DNA from: Curtobacterium sp. MCBA15_009
GTDB lineage: Bacteria > Actinomycetota > Actinomycetes > Actinomycetales > Microbacteriaceae
DNA: 53,473 nt
Direction of reading: 5' to 3'
Assembly: GCF_001864895.1 (NCBI RefSeq)
Contig: NZ_MJGO01000005.1
Location: 1 to 53,473 of the forward strand
Shown here: piece by piece, positions 8,481-17,383 of the stretch
Position numbering within the stretch: the stretch's first letter is position 1
How the letters are laid out: every line of letters begins with the position of its first letter
The notes under the pieces: model-generated
The model's database searches: none
Told to the model about the DNA's origin: nothing
What the model saw: only the letters and a program-made list of their open reading frames with translations
Made by a program: the position numbers and the translations under genes

Positions 8481-9307
8481 GCGGGGACTCCCTGTCGTGT
8501 GCTGTCGGTACCGGGCGTCGACGTGGTGGTGCTGAGCGGCAGCGTGTGTGCGCCGGTGGACGAGCCGCCGTCGACTCGCAGGACCGTGCCGGTCACCCAG
8601 CCGGACTGCTCCGGGTCGGCGAGCCAGAGCACGGCCTTCGCGATGTCGGCCGGTGCGCCGGGGCGGCCGAGCGGGTTCGGCGACACGGCGGCGGCGTACT
8701 CGTCGCTCACCGGGTTCACCGTGCTGTCCACCACGACGAACCCGGGCGCGACGGCGTTCACGCGGATGCCGGCGGCGCCGAGCTCGAGCGCGCTGGCGCG
8801 GGTCACCATCTCGAGGGCGGCCTTCGACGTGCTGTACGGCGCTGCTCCGGGTCGGGCGCGGAGGGCCGCTCCCGACGTGATGTTCACGACCGAGGGGGTC
8901 CGTCCCGCGGCGGTGGCGAGCCGGCCCAGCGTCACGGTGGCCAGGAGCGGCGCGCGGACGTTGACGTCCTGCACGCCGTCCCAGGTGGCGGCGTCGAGCT
9001 CGAGGAACGGGGTCGCCGGGTAGACACCGGCGGCGTTCACCAGGACGTCGACCGGCGCGGTGTCCCACGCCGTGGACACGACCGAGCCCGGCGCCTCGGG
9101 GTCGCGCAGGTCCGCCACGAGCACGGACACGCGCCCGCCGTCGGCCGCGCCGGAGCCGGCGACCGCCCGCACCGTGTCGGCGGCCGCATCGAGCGCCTCC
9201 GGCCGGTGGTCGACGAGCGTGACGTCGTCGCCAGCCGCGGCCGCGTGCTGCGCCACCGACAGGCCGATCCCGCTCGCCGCACCGGTCACCAGGACGTGTC
9301 GGCTCAC
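8477..9307 (-). CDS. Short-chain dehydrogenase/reductase
   Basis: This 276-aa classical SDR has the cofactor motif TGAASGIG (8-15), NAAG (91-94), the catalytic Ser145 region NITSG, and Tyr158-x3-Lys162 in YSTSK. An acidic residue at the end of beta-2 (VDHR) favours NAD(H). A Ser/Thr-rich tail of about 25 residues extends past the usual VDGGSS end. The GTG start overlaps the stop of the MFS gene (GTGA), and its stop overlaps the reductase start (ATGA). With the neighbouring reductase it probably interconverts hydroxy and oxo groups of an imported substrate. Confidence 0.85.
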   Translation of the reverse strand: MSRHVLVTGAASGIGLSVAQHAAAAGDDVTLVDHRPEALDAAADTVRAVAGSGAADGGRVSVLVADLRDPEAPGSVVSTAWDTAPVDVLVNAAGVYPATPFLELDAATWDGVQDVNVRAPLLATVTLGRLATAAGRTPSVVNITSGAALRARPGAAPYSTSKAALEMVTRASALELGAAGIRVNAVAPGFVVVDSTVNPVSDEYAAAVSPNPLGRPGAPADIAKAVLWLADPEQSGWVTGTVLRVDGGSSTGAHTLPLSTTTSTPGTDSTRQGVPA

Positions 9308-10647
9308 CGGAGCACCTTGCCCTTCGTCTCCGGCATGGTCAGGTAGACGACCAGCCCGATGGCCGCGGCGATCGCGCAGTAGACCCAGACGAGGTGCCCG
9401 AGCCCGGCCCCGCTCAGCCAGGTCGTGATGTACGGCGCGGTGCCGCCGAAGATCGCCACGGCGAGCGCGTAGGGCAGGCCGATGCCGGTGGCGCGGACCT
9501 CGGGCGGGAACTGCTCCGCCATGATCGCCGCGCAGTTCGCCGAGTAGCCGAGCAGGAGCAGGATGCCGAGGACCTGGATGAGCAGCAGCGACCAGAAGCT
9601 GCCGGACAGGAAGGTGAAGGCGGGCCAGGCGAGGAGCAGGAAGCCCCCGGCGAACGCGGCCATCGTCGGCTTGCGGCCGATCTTGTCGGACAGGATGCCG
9701 GCAAACGGCAGCAGGACCAGGAAGACCACCATCGCGACGACGTTGGCGATGAGCGCCTGGTTGAGCGGGATGCCGGTGGTGACGTGGGCGTAGGTGGGCA
9801 TGTACGAGACCCACATGTAGTAGAGCAGCGTGCCGGCGATGGTGATGCCGAAGACGCGGGCGGTCGCACCAGGGTGGTCCCGGAACATCGCGACGAGGGC
9901 GTTCCGCTTCGGCCCGGCCGCCTCGGCGTCGCGGTCGCGCTGGGCGGTGAAGGACTCGGTCTCCTCGACCGAGGTGCGCAGCCAGATGCCGACGAGTCCG
10001 ATGAGCGCGCAGAACACGAAGGCGACGCGCCAGCCCCAGGCGTCGAGCGCCTCGTCGGAGAGCGTCGAGGTGATGATCGCCCCGATGCCGGACGCGATGA
10101 GCACGCCGGCGCCGACGGACACCTGCTGCCACGAGCCGGCGAAGGCGCGGCGCTTCGGGGCGGCGGACTCGACGAGGAACGCCGAGGACGACCCGAACTC
10201 GCCACCGGCCGAGAAGCCCTGCGCCAGGCGGGCGAGGAGCAGGATGATCGGCGCGGCGATGCCGATGGTCGCGTAGTCCGGCGTGATGCCGATGACGAGC
10301 GACGCCACCGCCATCAGGCCGATGGTGAGCATCAGGCCCTTCTTGCGGCCGTGCCGGTCGGCGTAGACGCCGAGCACCGCGGCGCCGATGGGCCGCATGA
10401 CGAACCCGACGGCGAAGACGGCGAGCGTCGCGAGCAGCGCTGCGGTGTCGTTGCCCGGCGGGAAGAAGTGGTGGCCGAACACCGACGAGAACGTCGTGTA
10501 GACGGCCCAGTCGATCCACTCGACGACGTTGCCGATGCCGCCGGCGATGATCGCCTTGCGACCGCGGGCGGTCAGCCGGGTCTCGTGGACGGTGGTCGGG
10601 GCGGTGCCGGGGGCGCCGGTCACCGGACCGGTGGTTCCTGCTGTCAT
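9304..10647 (-). CDS. MFS transporter, metabolite:H+ symporter (MHS) type
   Basis: This 447-aa, 12-segment permease has the features of the MHS family of organic-acid carriers (ShiA, KgtP, ProP): a GNVVEWIDWAVY motif in helix 1, RPIGAAVLGVYADRHGRKK after helix 2, and LARLAQGFSAGGEFGSS in helix 4. It probably imports an organic acid or betaine with H+. The ATG at 10647 is used; a GGAAG lies upstream. It heads a translationally coupled string (MFS, SDR, PanE-like, M20) whose enzymes presumably degrade its cargo. Confidence 0.85.
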   Translation of the reverse strand: MTAGTTGPVTGAPGTAPTTVHETRLTARGRKAIIAGGIGNVVEWIDWAVYTTFSSVFGHHFFPPGNDTAALLATLAVFAVGFVMRPIGAAVLGVYADRHGRKKGLMLTIGLMAVASLVIGITPDYATIGIAAPIILLLARLAQGFSAGGEFGSSSAFLVESAAPKRRAFAGSWQQVSVGAGVLIASGIGAIITSTLSDEALDAWGWRVAFVFCALIGLVGIWLRTSVEETESFTAQRDRDAEAAGPKRNALVAMFRDHPGATARVFGITIAGTLLYYMWVSYMPTYAHVTTGIPLNQALIANVVAMVVFLVLLPFAGILSDKIGRKPTMAAFAGGFLLLAWPAFTFLSGSFWSLLLIQVLGILLLLGYSANCAAIMAEQFPPEVRATGIGLPYALAVAIFGGTAPYITTWLSGAGLGHLVWVYCAIAAAIGLVVYLTMPETKGKVLR

Positions 10648-10702
10648 CGTTGCGTCGACTTCCGTGCGGAGGGATGGGGACGGGGCGGAACGGGTGGAGC
10701 AG

Positions 10703-10746
10703 CGGACGGGAGGCGCGGGGCGGGTCGGCACCGGGCCTCCCGTCCG
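10703..10746 (-). terminator. Stem-loop directly after the deacetylase stop
   Basis: CGGACGGGAGGC (10703-10714) and GCCTCCCGTCCG (10735-10746) form a perfect 12-bp stem with a 20-nt loop. It abuts the stop codon of the minus-strand deacetylase gene and separates it from the MFS-led string downstream. Confidence 0.7.
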
Positions 10747-11694
10747 TCAGGGGGTCGCGTCCGGGACGGACGCGGGCCGGTCGAGACCGCTCGCGGTCGC
10801 GACGTGCTCGGCGAGGCCGGCGTGGGTGGTGAACCAGACGTCGTCGAACGAGCGGATGTGGGCGAGGAGGGCCTCGAGGACGACGAGGCGCGACCGGTGC
10901 CCGATGAAGTGCGGGTGCATGGTGAGCTGGAAGACGCCGCCCTCGGCGCGCGCCACGTCGAACTCGTCGCGCCAGATCCGGCCGACCTCGTGCGGCGGCG
11001 TGTACGGCCGCAGCGACTGGAAGCGCTCCATCATCAGGTAGGGCGCGTCGTCGCGGATCCAGTCCACCGGGATCTCGACGATGCCGGTCGGCTCGCCCTG
11101 GTGCAGGATCTCGTAGGGGTCGTCGTCGGCCATGAGCGACGAGTCGTAGCGGAACCCGAGCTCGCGGGCGACGTCGAGCGTGGAGTCGCTGAAGTCCCAC
11201 GACGGGGTGCGGATGCCGGTCGGCCGGGTGCCGGTCTGGCTGGTGAGCACGTCGACGGCGCGGCTGAGCAGGTCGAGTTCGTCGTCGTGGCCGAGCTGCG
11301 TGTTGCGCTCGTGGATCCAGCCGTGCACGGCGACCTCGTGGCCGTGCTCGACGTAGGTCGGGGCCTCGTCGGGGCGCAGGAGCGCGCACACCGCCGGCAC
11401 GTAGAAGGACGACGGTGCCTCGTAGCGGTCGAGCAGTCGGAGGATGCGCGGCACCGCGGCCCGGGCGCCGTACTCCCCCATCGCCATCCGGCCGGGCGAG
11501 GTCTCGCCGTCGCGGAGCGCGGGTGTCTCGTGGTCGGAGTCGAACGAGATCGCCACCGCGACGGCGGCGCCGCCCGGCCAGCGCTCGGGGCCGGCCGGCG
11601 GGAGCAGGGTGCGGCCGGCGCGGACCGCCTCGACGTGGCCGCGCCAGGTCGGTTCGTCCCACTGCCAGGGCTGCTGCTGGGGTGCGTCGTTCAC
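10747..11694 (-). CDS. NodB-type polysaccharide deacetylase family protein
   Basis: This 315-aa protein has the NodB motifs: an Asp pair in ISFDSDHET (motif 1), HGWIHE supplying metal-binding His (motif 2), RTPSWDFS (motif 3), and a late TMHPHF. No signal peptide or membrane segment is visible, so it should act in the cytoplasm on a small molecule; related PuuE/allantoinase-like members cleave amides or ureides. The GTG start overlaps the stop of the AsnC-type regulator gene (GTGA), implying that the regulator controls it. Its neighbours (M20 amidohydrolase, dehydrogenases) fit degradation of an N-acyl or cyclic amide, but this is inference. Confidence 0.75.
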   Translation of the reverse strand: MNDAPQQQPWQWDEPTWRGHVEAVRAGRTLLPPAGPERWPGGAAVAVAISFDSDHETPALRDGETSPGRMAMGEYGARAAVPRILRLLDRYEAPSSFYVPAVCALLRPDEAPTYVEHGHEVAVHGWIHERNTQLGHDDELDLLSRAVDVLTSQTGTRPTGIRTPSWDFSDSTLDVARELGFRYDSSLMADDDPYEILHQGEPTGIVEIPVDWIRDDAPYLMMERFQSLRPYTPPHEVGRIWRDEFDVARAEGGVFQLTMHPHFIGHRSRLVVLEALLAHIRSFDDVWFTTHAGLAEHVATASGLDRPASVPDATP

Positions 11695-12809
11695 GGGGTC
11701 CTTCCGTCGGTGGTGGACAGGGGTCCGGCGGTGTGGTCGGGGGCGGGCACGCCGAGGGCCGGGCGGTCGCCGGGTCCCCGCTCGGCCGGCGGGACGAAGC
11801 GGCCGTCGACGATGCGGCTCCACATCCGCTTGACGGTGCGGAGCTGCACGGTGACGTCGACCTCGCGCACGCCGGGCAGGGCGCCCAGGACGTCGGTCGT
11901 GAACACGTACACCGAGGCGAAGTCGGGCAGGAAGACCTGGCCGATCAGGTTGTAGCGGCCGAGCGAGGCCGCGGCGTAGTGCACCGACGGGTGGGCCGCG
12001 AGCTGGGCCGCCGCCGCGGAGAGCCGGTCGGGGGCGATGGAGATCCAGACCTCGAGCTCGGTGGTGCGGCCGAGCAGCGCCGGGGCGACGAGCGGTCCGA
12101 TGCGCATCCGGCCGCTCTGCACCAGGTCCTCGAGGGTGCGGCGGGTGGCCGCCTCGGAGCGGCCGACCTCGCGGGCCAGGTCGGTCAGGGGCTTGCGGCC
12201 GTCGTCGACGAGCGCGGCGAACACCGCCTGTTCCTCCGGGGTCGCCTCGGCGTGCAGCGGCGCGACCCCCTGACCCGAGGACGGGTCGGGTGCCGGGGCG
12301 TTCGCGGTCGCCGACCGGGGCGTCGGGCCGGCGAGGGCGTCACCGGGGAACACCGTGAACGGGGCGGTGAAGGTGCGGACGATCGGCAGCGCCTCGGTCT
12401 CGACCGGGCGGCCGTCCACCTCGATGGTGCTGAGGAAGGCCGTCAGGTCGGCGACCCGGGGCAGGACGACCTCGGCGGTGCAGTCCGCCGACCCCGTCAG
12501 GGTGGCGGCGAACCGGACCTCGGGGCGGAGCGCCAGGGCGTCGGCGAGGGCGTCGGCCCGGGCGGCGCCGGAGCGCACCCGCACCTTGGTGGCGGTGCCG
12601 AACCCGGCGGCGAGGACGTCCGACGCGGCGATGACGCGCACCGAGCCGTCCTCGACCAGTCGGGTGACCCGGCGCTGCGCCGTCGACGTCGAGCAGCCGG
12701 CGGCTTCGCCGATCGCGGCCCACGACGCCCGGCCGTCGTGGGCCAGTGCGCGGAGGACAGCGCGGTCGACGTCGTCCGCCCGGCGGGGCGCCTCGTCCGT
12801 GATCGACAT
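11691..12809 (-). CDS. Tandem Lrp/AsnC family transcriptional regulator
   Basis: This 372-aa protein is a head-to-tail duplication of the AsnC architecture. Helix-turn-helix 1 (about residues 12-60, with ASWAAIGEAAGCSTSTAQRR) is followed by an effector-binding domain. A linker rich in Pro/Ala/Ser leads to helix-turn-helix 2 (about 205-250, with KPLTDLAREVGRSEAATRR) and a second effector domain. Single-copy AsnC proteins are about 150 aa. The ATG at 12809 is chosen because a promoter ends 7 nt upstream; a TTG at 12818 would overlap the -10. It probably senses an amino-acid-like ligand and controls the adjacent deacetylase and downstream string. Confidence 0.85.
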   Translation of the reverse strand: MSITDEAPRRADDVDRAVLRALAHDGRASWAAIGEAAGCSTSTAQRRVTRLVEDGSVRVIAASDVLAAGFGTATKVRVRSGAARADALADALALRPEVRFAATLTGSADCTAEVVLPRVADLTAFLSTIEVDGRPVETEALPIVRTFTAPFTVFPGDALAGPTPRSATANAPAPDPSSGQGVAPLHAEATPEEQAVFAALVDDGRKPLTDLAREVGRSEAATRRTLEDLVQSGRMRIGPLVAPALLGRTTELEVWISIAPDRLSAAAAQLAAHPSVHYAAASLGRYNLIGQVFLPDFASVYVFTTDVLGALPGVREVDVTVQLRTVKRMWSRIVDGRFVPPAERGPGDRPALGVPAPDHTAGPLSTTDGRTP

Positions 12810-12816
12810 GCGAGCC

Positions 12817-12845
12817 AACGTATTCGATCACTCGGAGGCGGTCAA
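12817..12845 (-). promoter_or_regulatory. Promoter of the AsnC-type regulator gene
   Basis: On the minus strand TTGACC (12840-12845) and TACGTT (12817-12822) are separated by 17 bp. The -10 ends 7 nt before the ATG at 12809, so the mRNA should be leaderless; no Shine-Dalgarno sequence is present. This is one of the best promoter matches in the window. Confidence 0.65.
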
Positions 12846-12889
12846 CCGTTGCTATTCGTCACCGTCGAGCCGTAACACGTTGTTTTCAT

Positions 12890-14197
12890 TCACTCGGTGG
12901 GCGTCTCGACCCGGTCGGGCTCGGTCGCCGGCTGCTTGCGGGTCCGGACCGTCAGCACGAGGATCCCGCCGAGCACCATGAAGCCGGCCGTGATCCAGAG
13001 CGCGATGGTCGCCGTCTGGGTGGCGTCCTTCACCGCGCCGATCGCGTACGGCGCCGCGAAACCGGCGAGGTTGCCCGTCGAGTTGATGAGCGCGATGCCG
13101 CCCGCCAGGGCCGTCCCGGTGAGCATCGACGTCTGGAAGCTCCAGAACACCGCCGGGATCGACAGCGCACCCGCGTTGGCGAGCATGAGCCCGATGATCC
13201 CGAGCACCGTGTTGTCGCCGGCGAGGATGCAGGTGACGAAACCGATCGCGCTGAGGGCGAAGGCCGCGGCGATGTGCTTCTTCCGCTCGCCGTGCCGGTC
13301 CGAGCTGCGGCCGAACAGGACCATCGCCACGATCGCCGCGAGGCTCGGCAGCGCGGACACCAGCCCGACGGTGACGTCGCCCTCGACCCCGAGGTCGCGG
13401 ATCAGGTTCGGCAGCCAGAAGCTGATGCCGTAGAGCGCGAAGTTGTACGAGAAGTAGATGCCGGTGAGCATCCAGATGATCGGGCTGCGGAACACCGTCG
13501 CCAGGCCGGTGTGCCCGGCGGGCGGGGCCTCCGCCTCGAGCAGGTGGCCGAGCCGTGCGCGCTCGGGCTCGGTGAGCCAGCGGACCGTGCGGTGGTCCTC
13601 CTGCAGGAACCGGAGCACCACGAAGCCGAGGACGACCGTCGGCAGCGCCTCGATGATGAACAGCCACTGCCAGCCGTCGAGCCCGGCGACGCCGCGCATG
13701 CCGTCGAGGATGATCCCGGAGACCGGACCGCCGACCACGCCGGAGGCCGCCAGCGCGATGTAGAAGATGCCCCACGCACGCCCGCGGCGGCTCGCCGGGA
13801 ACCACTGCGCCATGTAGAAGAGCACGCCGGGGATGAACCCGGCCTCGGCGACGCCGAGCAGGAACCGGAGGACGTAGAACGTCGTCTCCGAGTCCACGAG
13901 GAACATGCACCCGGAGATGAGGCCCCAGGTGATCATGATGCGGGCGATCCACTTCCGGGCCCCGACCTTGGCGAGGATCAGGTTCGACGGGATCTCGAAC
14001 AGGAAGTACCCGACGAAGAAGAGCCCGGCGCCGAGCCCGTACACGGCGTACGAGAACCCGAGGTCGGTGCTGAGCTGTTCCTGCGCGAAACCGATGTTCA
14101 CGCGGTCCAGGTAGGACAGGAAGAACCCGATCATCGCGAGCGGGAGCACGCGGGTCGAGACCTTCCGGAAGAGGGCGTCGTCGTTGACGGTGGTCAT
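12890..14197 (-). CDS. MFS transporter, anion:cation symporter (ACS) type
   Basis: This 435-aa, 12-segment carrier resembles tartrate/phthalate/glucarate permeases of the ACS family: FFLSYLDRVNIGFAQ in helix 1, LRFLLGVAEAGFIPG in helix 4 and a typical long central loop. It probably imports a sugar acid or aromatic acid anion. It follows the second amidohydrolase gene by 24 nt and is the last gene of the string that begins at 18693. The string therefore has two carriers, this one and the one at 16091-17383. Confidence 0.85.
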   Translation of the reverse strand: MTTVNDDALFRKVSTRVLPLAMIGFFLSYLDRVNIGFAQEQLSTDLGFSYAVYGLGAGLFFVGYFLFEIPSNLILAKVGARKWIARIMITWGLISGCMFLVDSETTFYVLRFLLGVAEAGFIPGVLFYMAQWFPASRRGRAWGIFYIALAASGVVGGPVSGIILDGMRGVAGLDGWQWLFIIEALPTVVLGFVVLRFLQEDHRTVRWLTEPERARLGHLLEAEAPPAGHTGLATVFRSPIIWMLTGIYFSYNFALYGISFWLPNLIRDLGVEGDVTVGLVSALPSLAAIVAMVLFGRSSDRHGERKKHIAAAFALSAIGFVTCILAGDNTVLGIIGLMLANAGALSIPAVFWSFQTSMLTGTALAGGIALINSTGNLAGFAAPYAIGAVKDATQTATIALWITAGFMVLGGILVLTVRTRKQPATEPDRVETPTE

Positions 14198-14221
14198 CGG
14201 GTTCCTTCGTTCGGGTGCTGG

Positions 14222-15166
14222 TCAGCCGACGGTGTCGGTGAGCGGGATGCGGTAGACGCGCGCGGCGGTGCCGTGGAAGAGCGCGTCGAGCTGGTCGGGT
14301 GTGGCGCCGGCGGCGCCGGACAGGACGGTGTCGACGACCTCGTCGAAGTCGGGCGCGGTGAGGGTCGCGACGGGCAGGTTCGAGGCGAACATCGAGCGGT
14401 CGTGGCCGAAGACGGCGAGGGTCTCGCGCACGACCACCTCGTTCGAGGCGCGGTCCCACCGGTTCCCCGGCAGGCCGAGCTCGGACACCTTGACGACGGT
14501 GTTCGGCAGGGCGGCGAGCGCCTCCAGGCCGTCGCGCCAGATCCGCATCCCGTCGTCGCTGCGGTCGAGCGGCAGACCGCAGTGGTTCACCACGACGGTG
14601 GTCCCCGGGATGTCGCGGACGACGTCGGCGGCCTCGGCGAGGTGGTGGTACGGCACCCGGAGGTCCCAGCTGAAGTCGTGCTCGGCGAGGCGGTGCAGCC
14701 CCGCGAGCCACACCGGGTCCTGCATGGAACCGGGCAGACCGCGGACCGAGGCACCCGGCCCGACCGAGGTGACCGGCTTCGACCGGATGCCGCGGACGAG
14801 CGGGTGCGCCGCGTGCCCGGCGAGCACCTCGTCGAGGTCGGGCTGGGTGAAGTACACGTGTCCGACCGCCGCCATCGGGAACCGCGGGTCGGCGGCGTGC
14901 AGGGCGGTGAGCCACGCGGACTCCTCGACCTGTTCCGTGCGGGAGCGCTCGGCCTCGCAGTGCACCGTGCCGACGACGTCCCACCCGGCGGTCGCCCGCC
15001 GGTACTCGTCGGGCATGAACGTGTGGCGCATCGCGGCGTAGTCGCCGAGGAAGAAGTCGGGGTCGACGTCGGTCTGGATCCACGGCCAGTGGCCGTCGCC
15101 GTCCAGGTCCCAGAAGTGGTGGTGCGCGTCGAGGATCCGCGGGCGGTGCTCGCTCGGGGTGGTCAT
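14222..15166 (-). CDS. Amidohydrolase-2 family lactonase-like hydrolase
   Basis: This 314-aa TIM-barrel metal hydrolase has DAHHHFWDLDG near the N terminus, VVVNHCGLPL mid-protein and a late MFASNLP strand. These are features of the amidohydrolase-2 group that includes L-fucono- and L-rhamnono-lactonases and 2-pyrone-4,6-dicarboxylate lactonase. Opening a sugar lactone is the likely reaction. The ATG has GAGGAG 8 nt upstream and overlaps the stop of the second, related hydrolase gene (ATGA). The two share the layout but are clearly diverged, so they are probably paralogues with different lactones as substrates. Confidence 0.82.
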   Translation of the reverse strand: MTTPSEHRPRILDAHHHFWDLDGDGHWPWIQTDVDPDFFLGDYAAMRHTFMPDEYRRATAGWDVVGTVHCEAERSRTEQVEESAWLTALHAADPRFPMAAVGHVYFTQPDLDEVLAGHAAHPLVRGIRSKPVTSVGPGASVRGLPGSMQDPVWLAGLHRLAEHDFSWDLRVPYHHLAEAADVVRDIPGTTVVVNHCGLPLDRSDDGMRIWRDGLEALAALPNTVVKVSELGLPGNRWDRASNEVVVRETLAVFGHDRSMFASNLPVATLTAPDFDEVVDTVLSGAAGATPDQLDALFHGTAARVYRIPLTDTVG

Positions 15167-16107
15167 GGTCGTCGCTCCTCGGGGATGCGGGCGGGCCGGT
15201 AGACGCGGTCCGCCGTGTCGTGGAACACCGCGCGCTGGTCGGCGTCGGGCAGGTCGGCGAGGATCGACCGGAGACCGTCGAGCACCGCCGCGTAGGTGGT
15301 GAACATGCCGTCGACCGGGAAGTTGCTGCCGAACATCACGCGGTCGGCGCCGAAGGTGCTGACGAGGGTGCGGACGACCTCGCGGTTGGCCACCGGGTCC
15401 CAGCCGTCGTCCTCGGTGCACAGGCCGGAGGCCTTCACCACGACGTTCGGCAGCTGCGCGACGGTGGTCACGGCGTCACGCCACCCCGCGACGGTCTCCG
15501 GTCGGTGGTCGAGCAGGACCCCGGCGTGGTTCACGACGACGAGCGTCTCCGGGTGGTCCGCGGCGAGCTCGGCGGCCTCGTGCAGGTTCCACCACGGCGT
15601 CTGGAGTTCGAAGTGCAGTCCGTGGGTCGCGAGCAGCGCGTAGCCCGCACGCCAGCGGGGGTCGCTCATGCGGGTGCGACCGGAGCCGACCTGCTCGAGG
15701 CGGGCCGGGCCTCCCGGCTTGTGCCGGATGCTCCGGACCGACGGGTGCGACGCCTGCTCGGCGAGCACCTCGGCGACGTCCTCGGCGTCGAGCCGCGCCT
15801 GCGCGGCCATCGCGCCGGGGACCCCGGACGCGGACGCCGTCCGCTCGAGGAACCGGGTCTCGCCCACCGGGTCCTCCGGGTCCCACTCGGCCTCCATCGT
15901 GACGGTGGCGACGAGGTGCTGACCAGCCGCGTCGCGCAGCAGGTCCTCGGGGCGGTAGTCGTGCTTCACCGCCGTGTAGTCGCCGTACCGGTGCGGCACG
16001 AGCACGTCGGGCCGGAGCCACGGGTACCGGTCGTCGGACAGGTCCCACAGGTGGTGGTGCGCGTCGATGACCGGACCGCGGTACCCGGGGTCAGGCACGG
16101 GCCGCAC
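15163..16107 (-). CDS. Second amidohydrolase-2 family lactonase-like hydrolase
   Basis: This 314-aa paralogue of the adjacent hydrolase has the same landmarks: DAHHHLWDLSDD, a VVVNHAGVLLDHR segment, and VMFGSNFPVDG near the C terminus. It lacks a signal peptide, so lactone hydrolysis should be cytoplasmic after import. The GTG start lies 17 bp inside the end of the upstream MFS gene, so translation is probably coupled. Having two lactonase-like enzymes in one operon suggests two anomeric or regioisomeric lactones, or one lactonase and one lactone isomerase. Confidence 0.82.
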   Translation of the reverse strand: MRPVPDPGYRGPVIDAHHHLWDLSDDRYPWLRPDVLVPHRYGDYTAVKHDYRPEDLLRDAAGQHLVATVTMEAEWDPEDPVGETRFLERTASASGVPGAMAAQARLDAEDVAEVLAEQASHPSVRSIRHKPGGPARLEQVGSGRTRMSDPRWRAGYALLATHGLHFELQTPWWNLHEAAELAADHPETLVVVNHAGVLLDHRPETVAGWRDAVTTVAQLPNVVVKASGLCTEDDGWDPVANREVVRTLVSTFGADRVMFGSNFPVDGMFTTYAAVLDGLRSILADLPDADQRAVFHDTADRVYRPARIPEERRP

Positions 16108-17383
16108 CCGTCCGGGCGTTCCCGGCGAAGTTGATGGAGAGCGAGCCGACCAGGTAGACGGCCGCCGCGACCGCGAGGAACACGAGCACCGCGGTGTAGC
16201 CGCCGGTCAGGTCGAGCAGCACGCCGGCGGCGATCGGCACGATGATGCCCGCGGCGGTGCCGGCGAAGTTCATCACGCCGCCGACGACGCCTACGTTGCT
16301 CGGCTTGGCGAGCATCGAGGGGATGGTCCAGTAGAGGCCGCCGAACAGGTTGCAGAACACCCCGACGCAGAGCAGTGCGATGGCGATGCCGGCGTCGCTG
16401 ACGAACGGCAGGGCGACCAGTGCGGCGAGGCTCAGGGCGCCGGACCCGCCGAAGAGCAGCTTGAACGCGACGTTCCGGCTGAACCGGCGCTGCAGCCGGT
16501 CGGCCAGGAACCCGCTGAGGATCTCGCCGACCGCGCCGCAGAGGAAGATGAGGAAGGTCGCGAAGCCGAGCGCCGACAGGTCGAGGCCACGGGCCGCGGA
16601 CAGGTAGCTCGGCCCCCACGTGACCAGGCCCCAGAACACCATCGCCCACGCGAGACGACCGATGACCATCGCGACGACGTTGGCGCGGCTCACGCCGGGG
16701 CGGTCCTGCTGCTCGTCCTCGGCCTGCTCGATGAGGGCGATCTCGGCCGCGTTCACGGAGCGGTGCTCGGCCGGCCGGTTGCGCAGGTAGGCCCACGCAC
16801 CGATCCCGAACAGCACGGTGGCCACACCGATGATGACGAAGGAGACGCGCCACGACCCGGTGGCCCCGATCAGCCAGGCGACGAGGAGCCCGCCGACCGC
16901 GGCGCCGAGCGGAGCGCCGCTGTCGATGAGGGTGACCCCGCTCGCCCGCTTCCGCGGCGGCATCCACTTCGACACCAGGGTCGACGCGGCCGGCATGAAC
17001 GGCGCCTCGAACGCGCCGAGACCGATGCGCGAGAGCACGAGCATGACGGCGTTGGCCGCGAAGCCGGCGACCGCCATGAACGATCCCCAGACGACCGAGG
17101 CGATCCCGACGACGGTGCGCGGGCCGAACCGGTCGACCGTCAGGCCACCGGGGATCTGGAGCAGGCAGTACGACCAGAAGAACGAGCTGAGGATGATGCC
17201 CTGCACCGTGCCGGAGACGTGGAAGTCCTCGCTGATGAAGGGCAGCGCCACGCTGAGGGCGCTGCGGTCGACGCTGTTGATCGTGTAGAAGACGAAGAGC
17301 AGGACCACGATCGCCCAGCGGATGCGGGTCGGCCGTGCGGTGGCGGTGCCGCCGTCGCGCTCGAGCCGCGTGGTGGCGCTCAT
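16091..17383 (-). CDS. MFS transporter, ACS type (sugar-acid carrier)
   Basis: This 430-aa, 12-segment permease opens with FVFYTINSVDRSALSVALP and has LSRIGLGAFEAPFMPAAST in helix 4, as in the glucarate/galactonate/hexuronate (ACS) carriers. The likely cargo is a sugar acid or its lactone. The start overlaps the stop of the SAF-domain oxidoreductase gene (ATGA), and its 3' end overlaps the lactonase-like gene. Tight coupling supports one functional unit with the lactonases. Confidence 0.85.
   Translation of the reverse strand: MSATTRLERDGGTATARPTRIRWAIVVLLFVFYTINSVDRSALSVALPFISEDFHVSGTVQGIILSSFFWSYCLLQIPGGLTVDRFGPRTVVGIASVVWGSFMAVAGFAANAVMLVLSRIGLGAFEAPFMPAASTLVSKWMPPRKRASGVTLIDSGAPLGAAVGGLLVAWLIGATGSWRVSFVIIGVATVLFGIGAWAYLRNRPAEHRSVNAAEIALIEQAEDEQQDRPGVSRANVVAMVIGRLAWAMVFWGLVTWGPSYLSAARGLDLSALGFATFLIFLCGAVGEILSGFLADRLQRRFSRNVAFKLLFGGSGALSLAALVALPFVSDAGIAIALLCVGVFCNLFGGLYWTIPSMLAKPSNVGVVGGVMNFAGTAAGIIVPIAAGVLLDLTGGYTAVLVFLAVAAAVYLVGSLSINFAGNARTGAARA

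Noticed and set aside
8477..11662. 1061-codon open frame spanning SDR, MFS and deacetylase genes
   Set aside because: Only its last part (from 9307) is the SDR; the rest is an antisense or shifted shadow of the MFS and deacetylase genes.
12878..12892. Shared operator between the 12.9-kb and 18.8-kb regions (GTTGTT ... TTCAT ... CAC)
   Set aside because: Only loose similarity, and the first site lies downstream of a stop codon rather than in a promoter.
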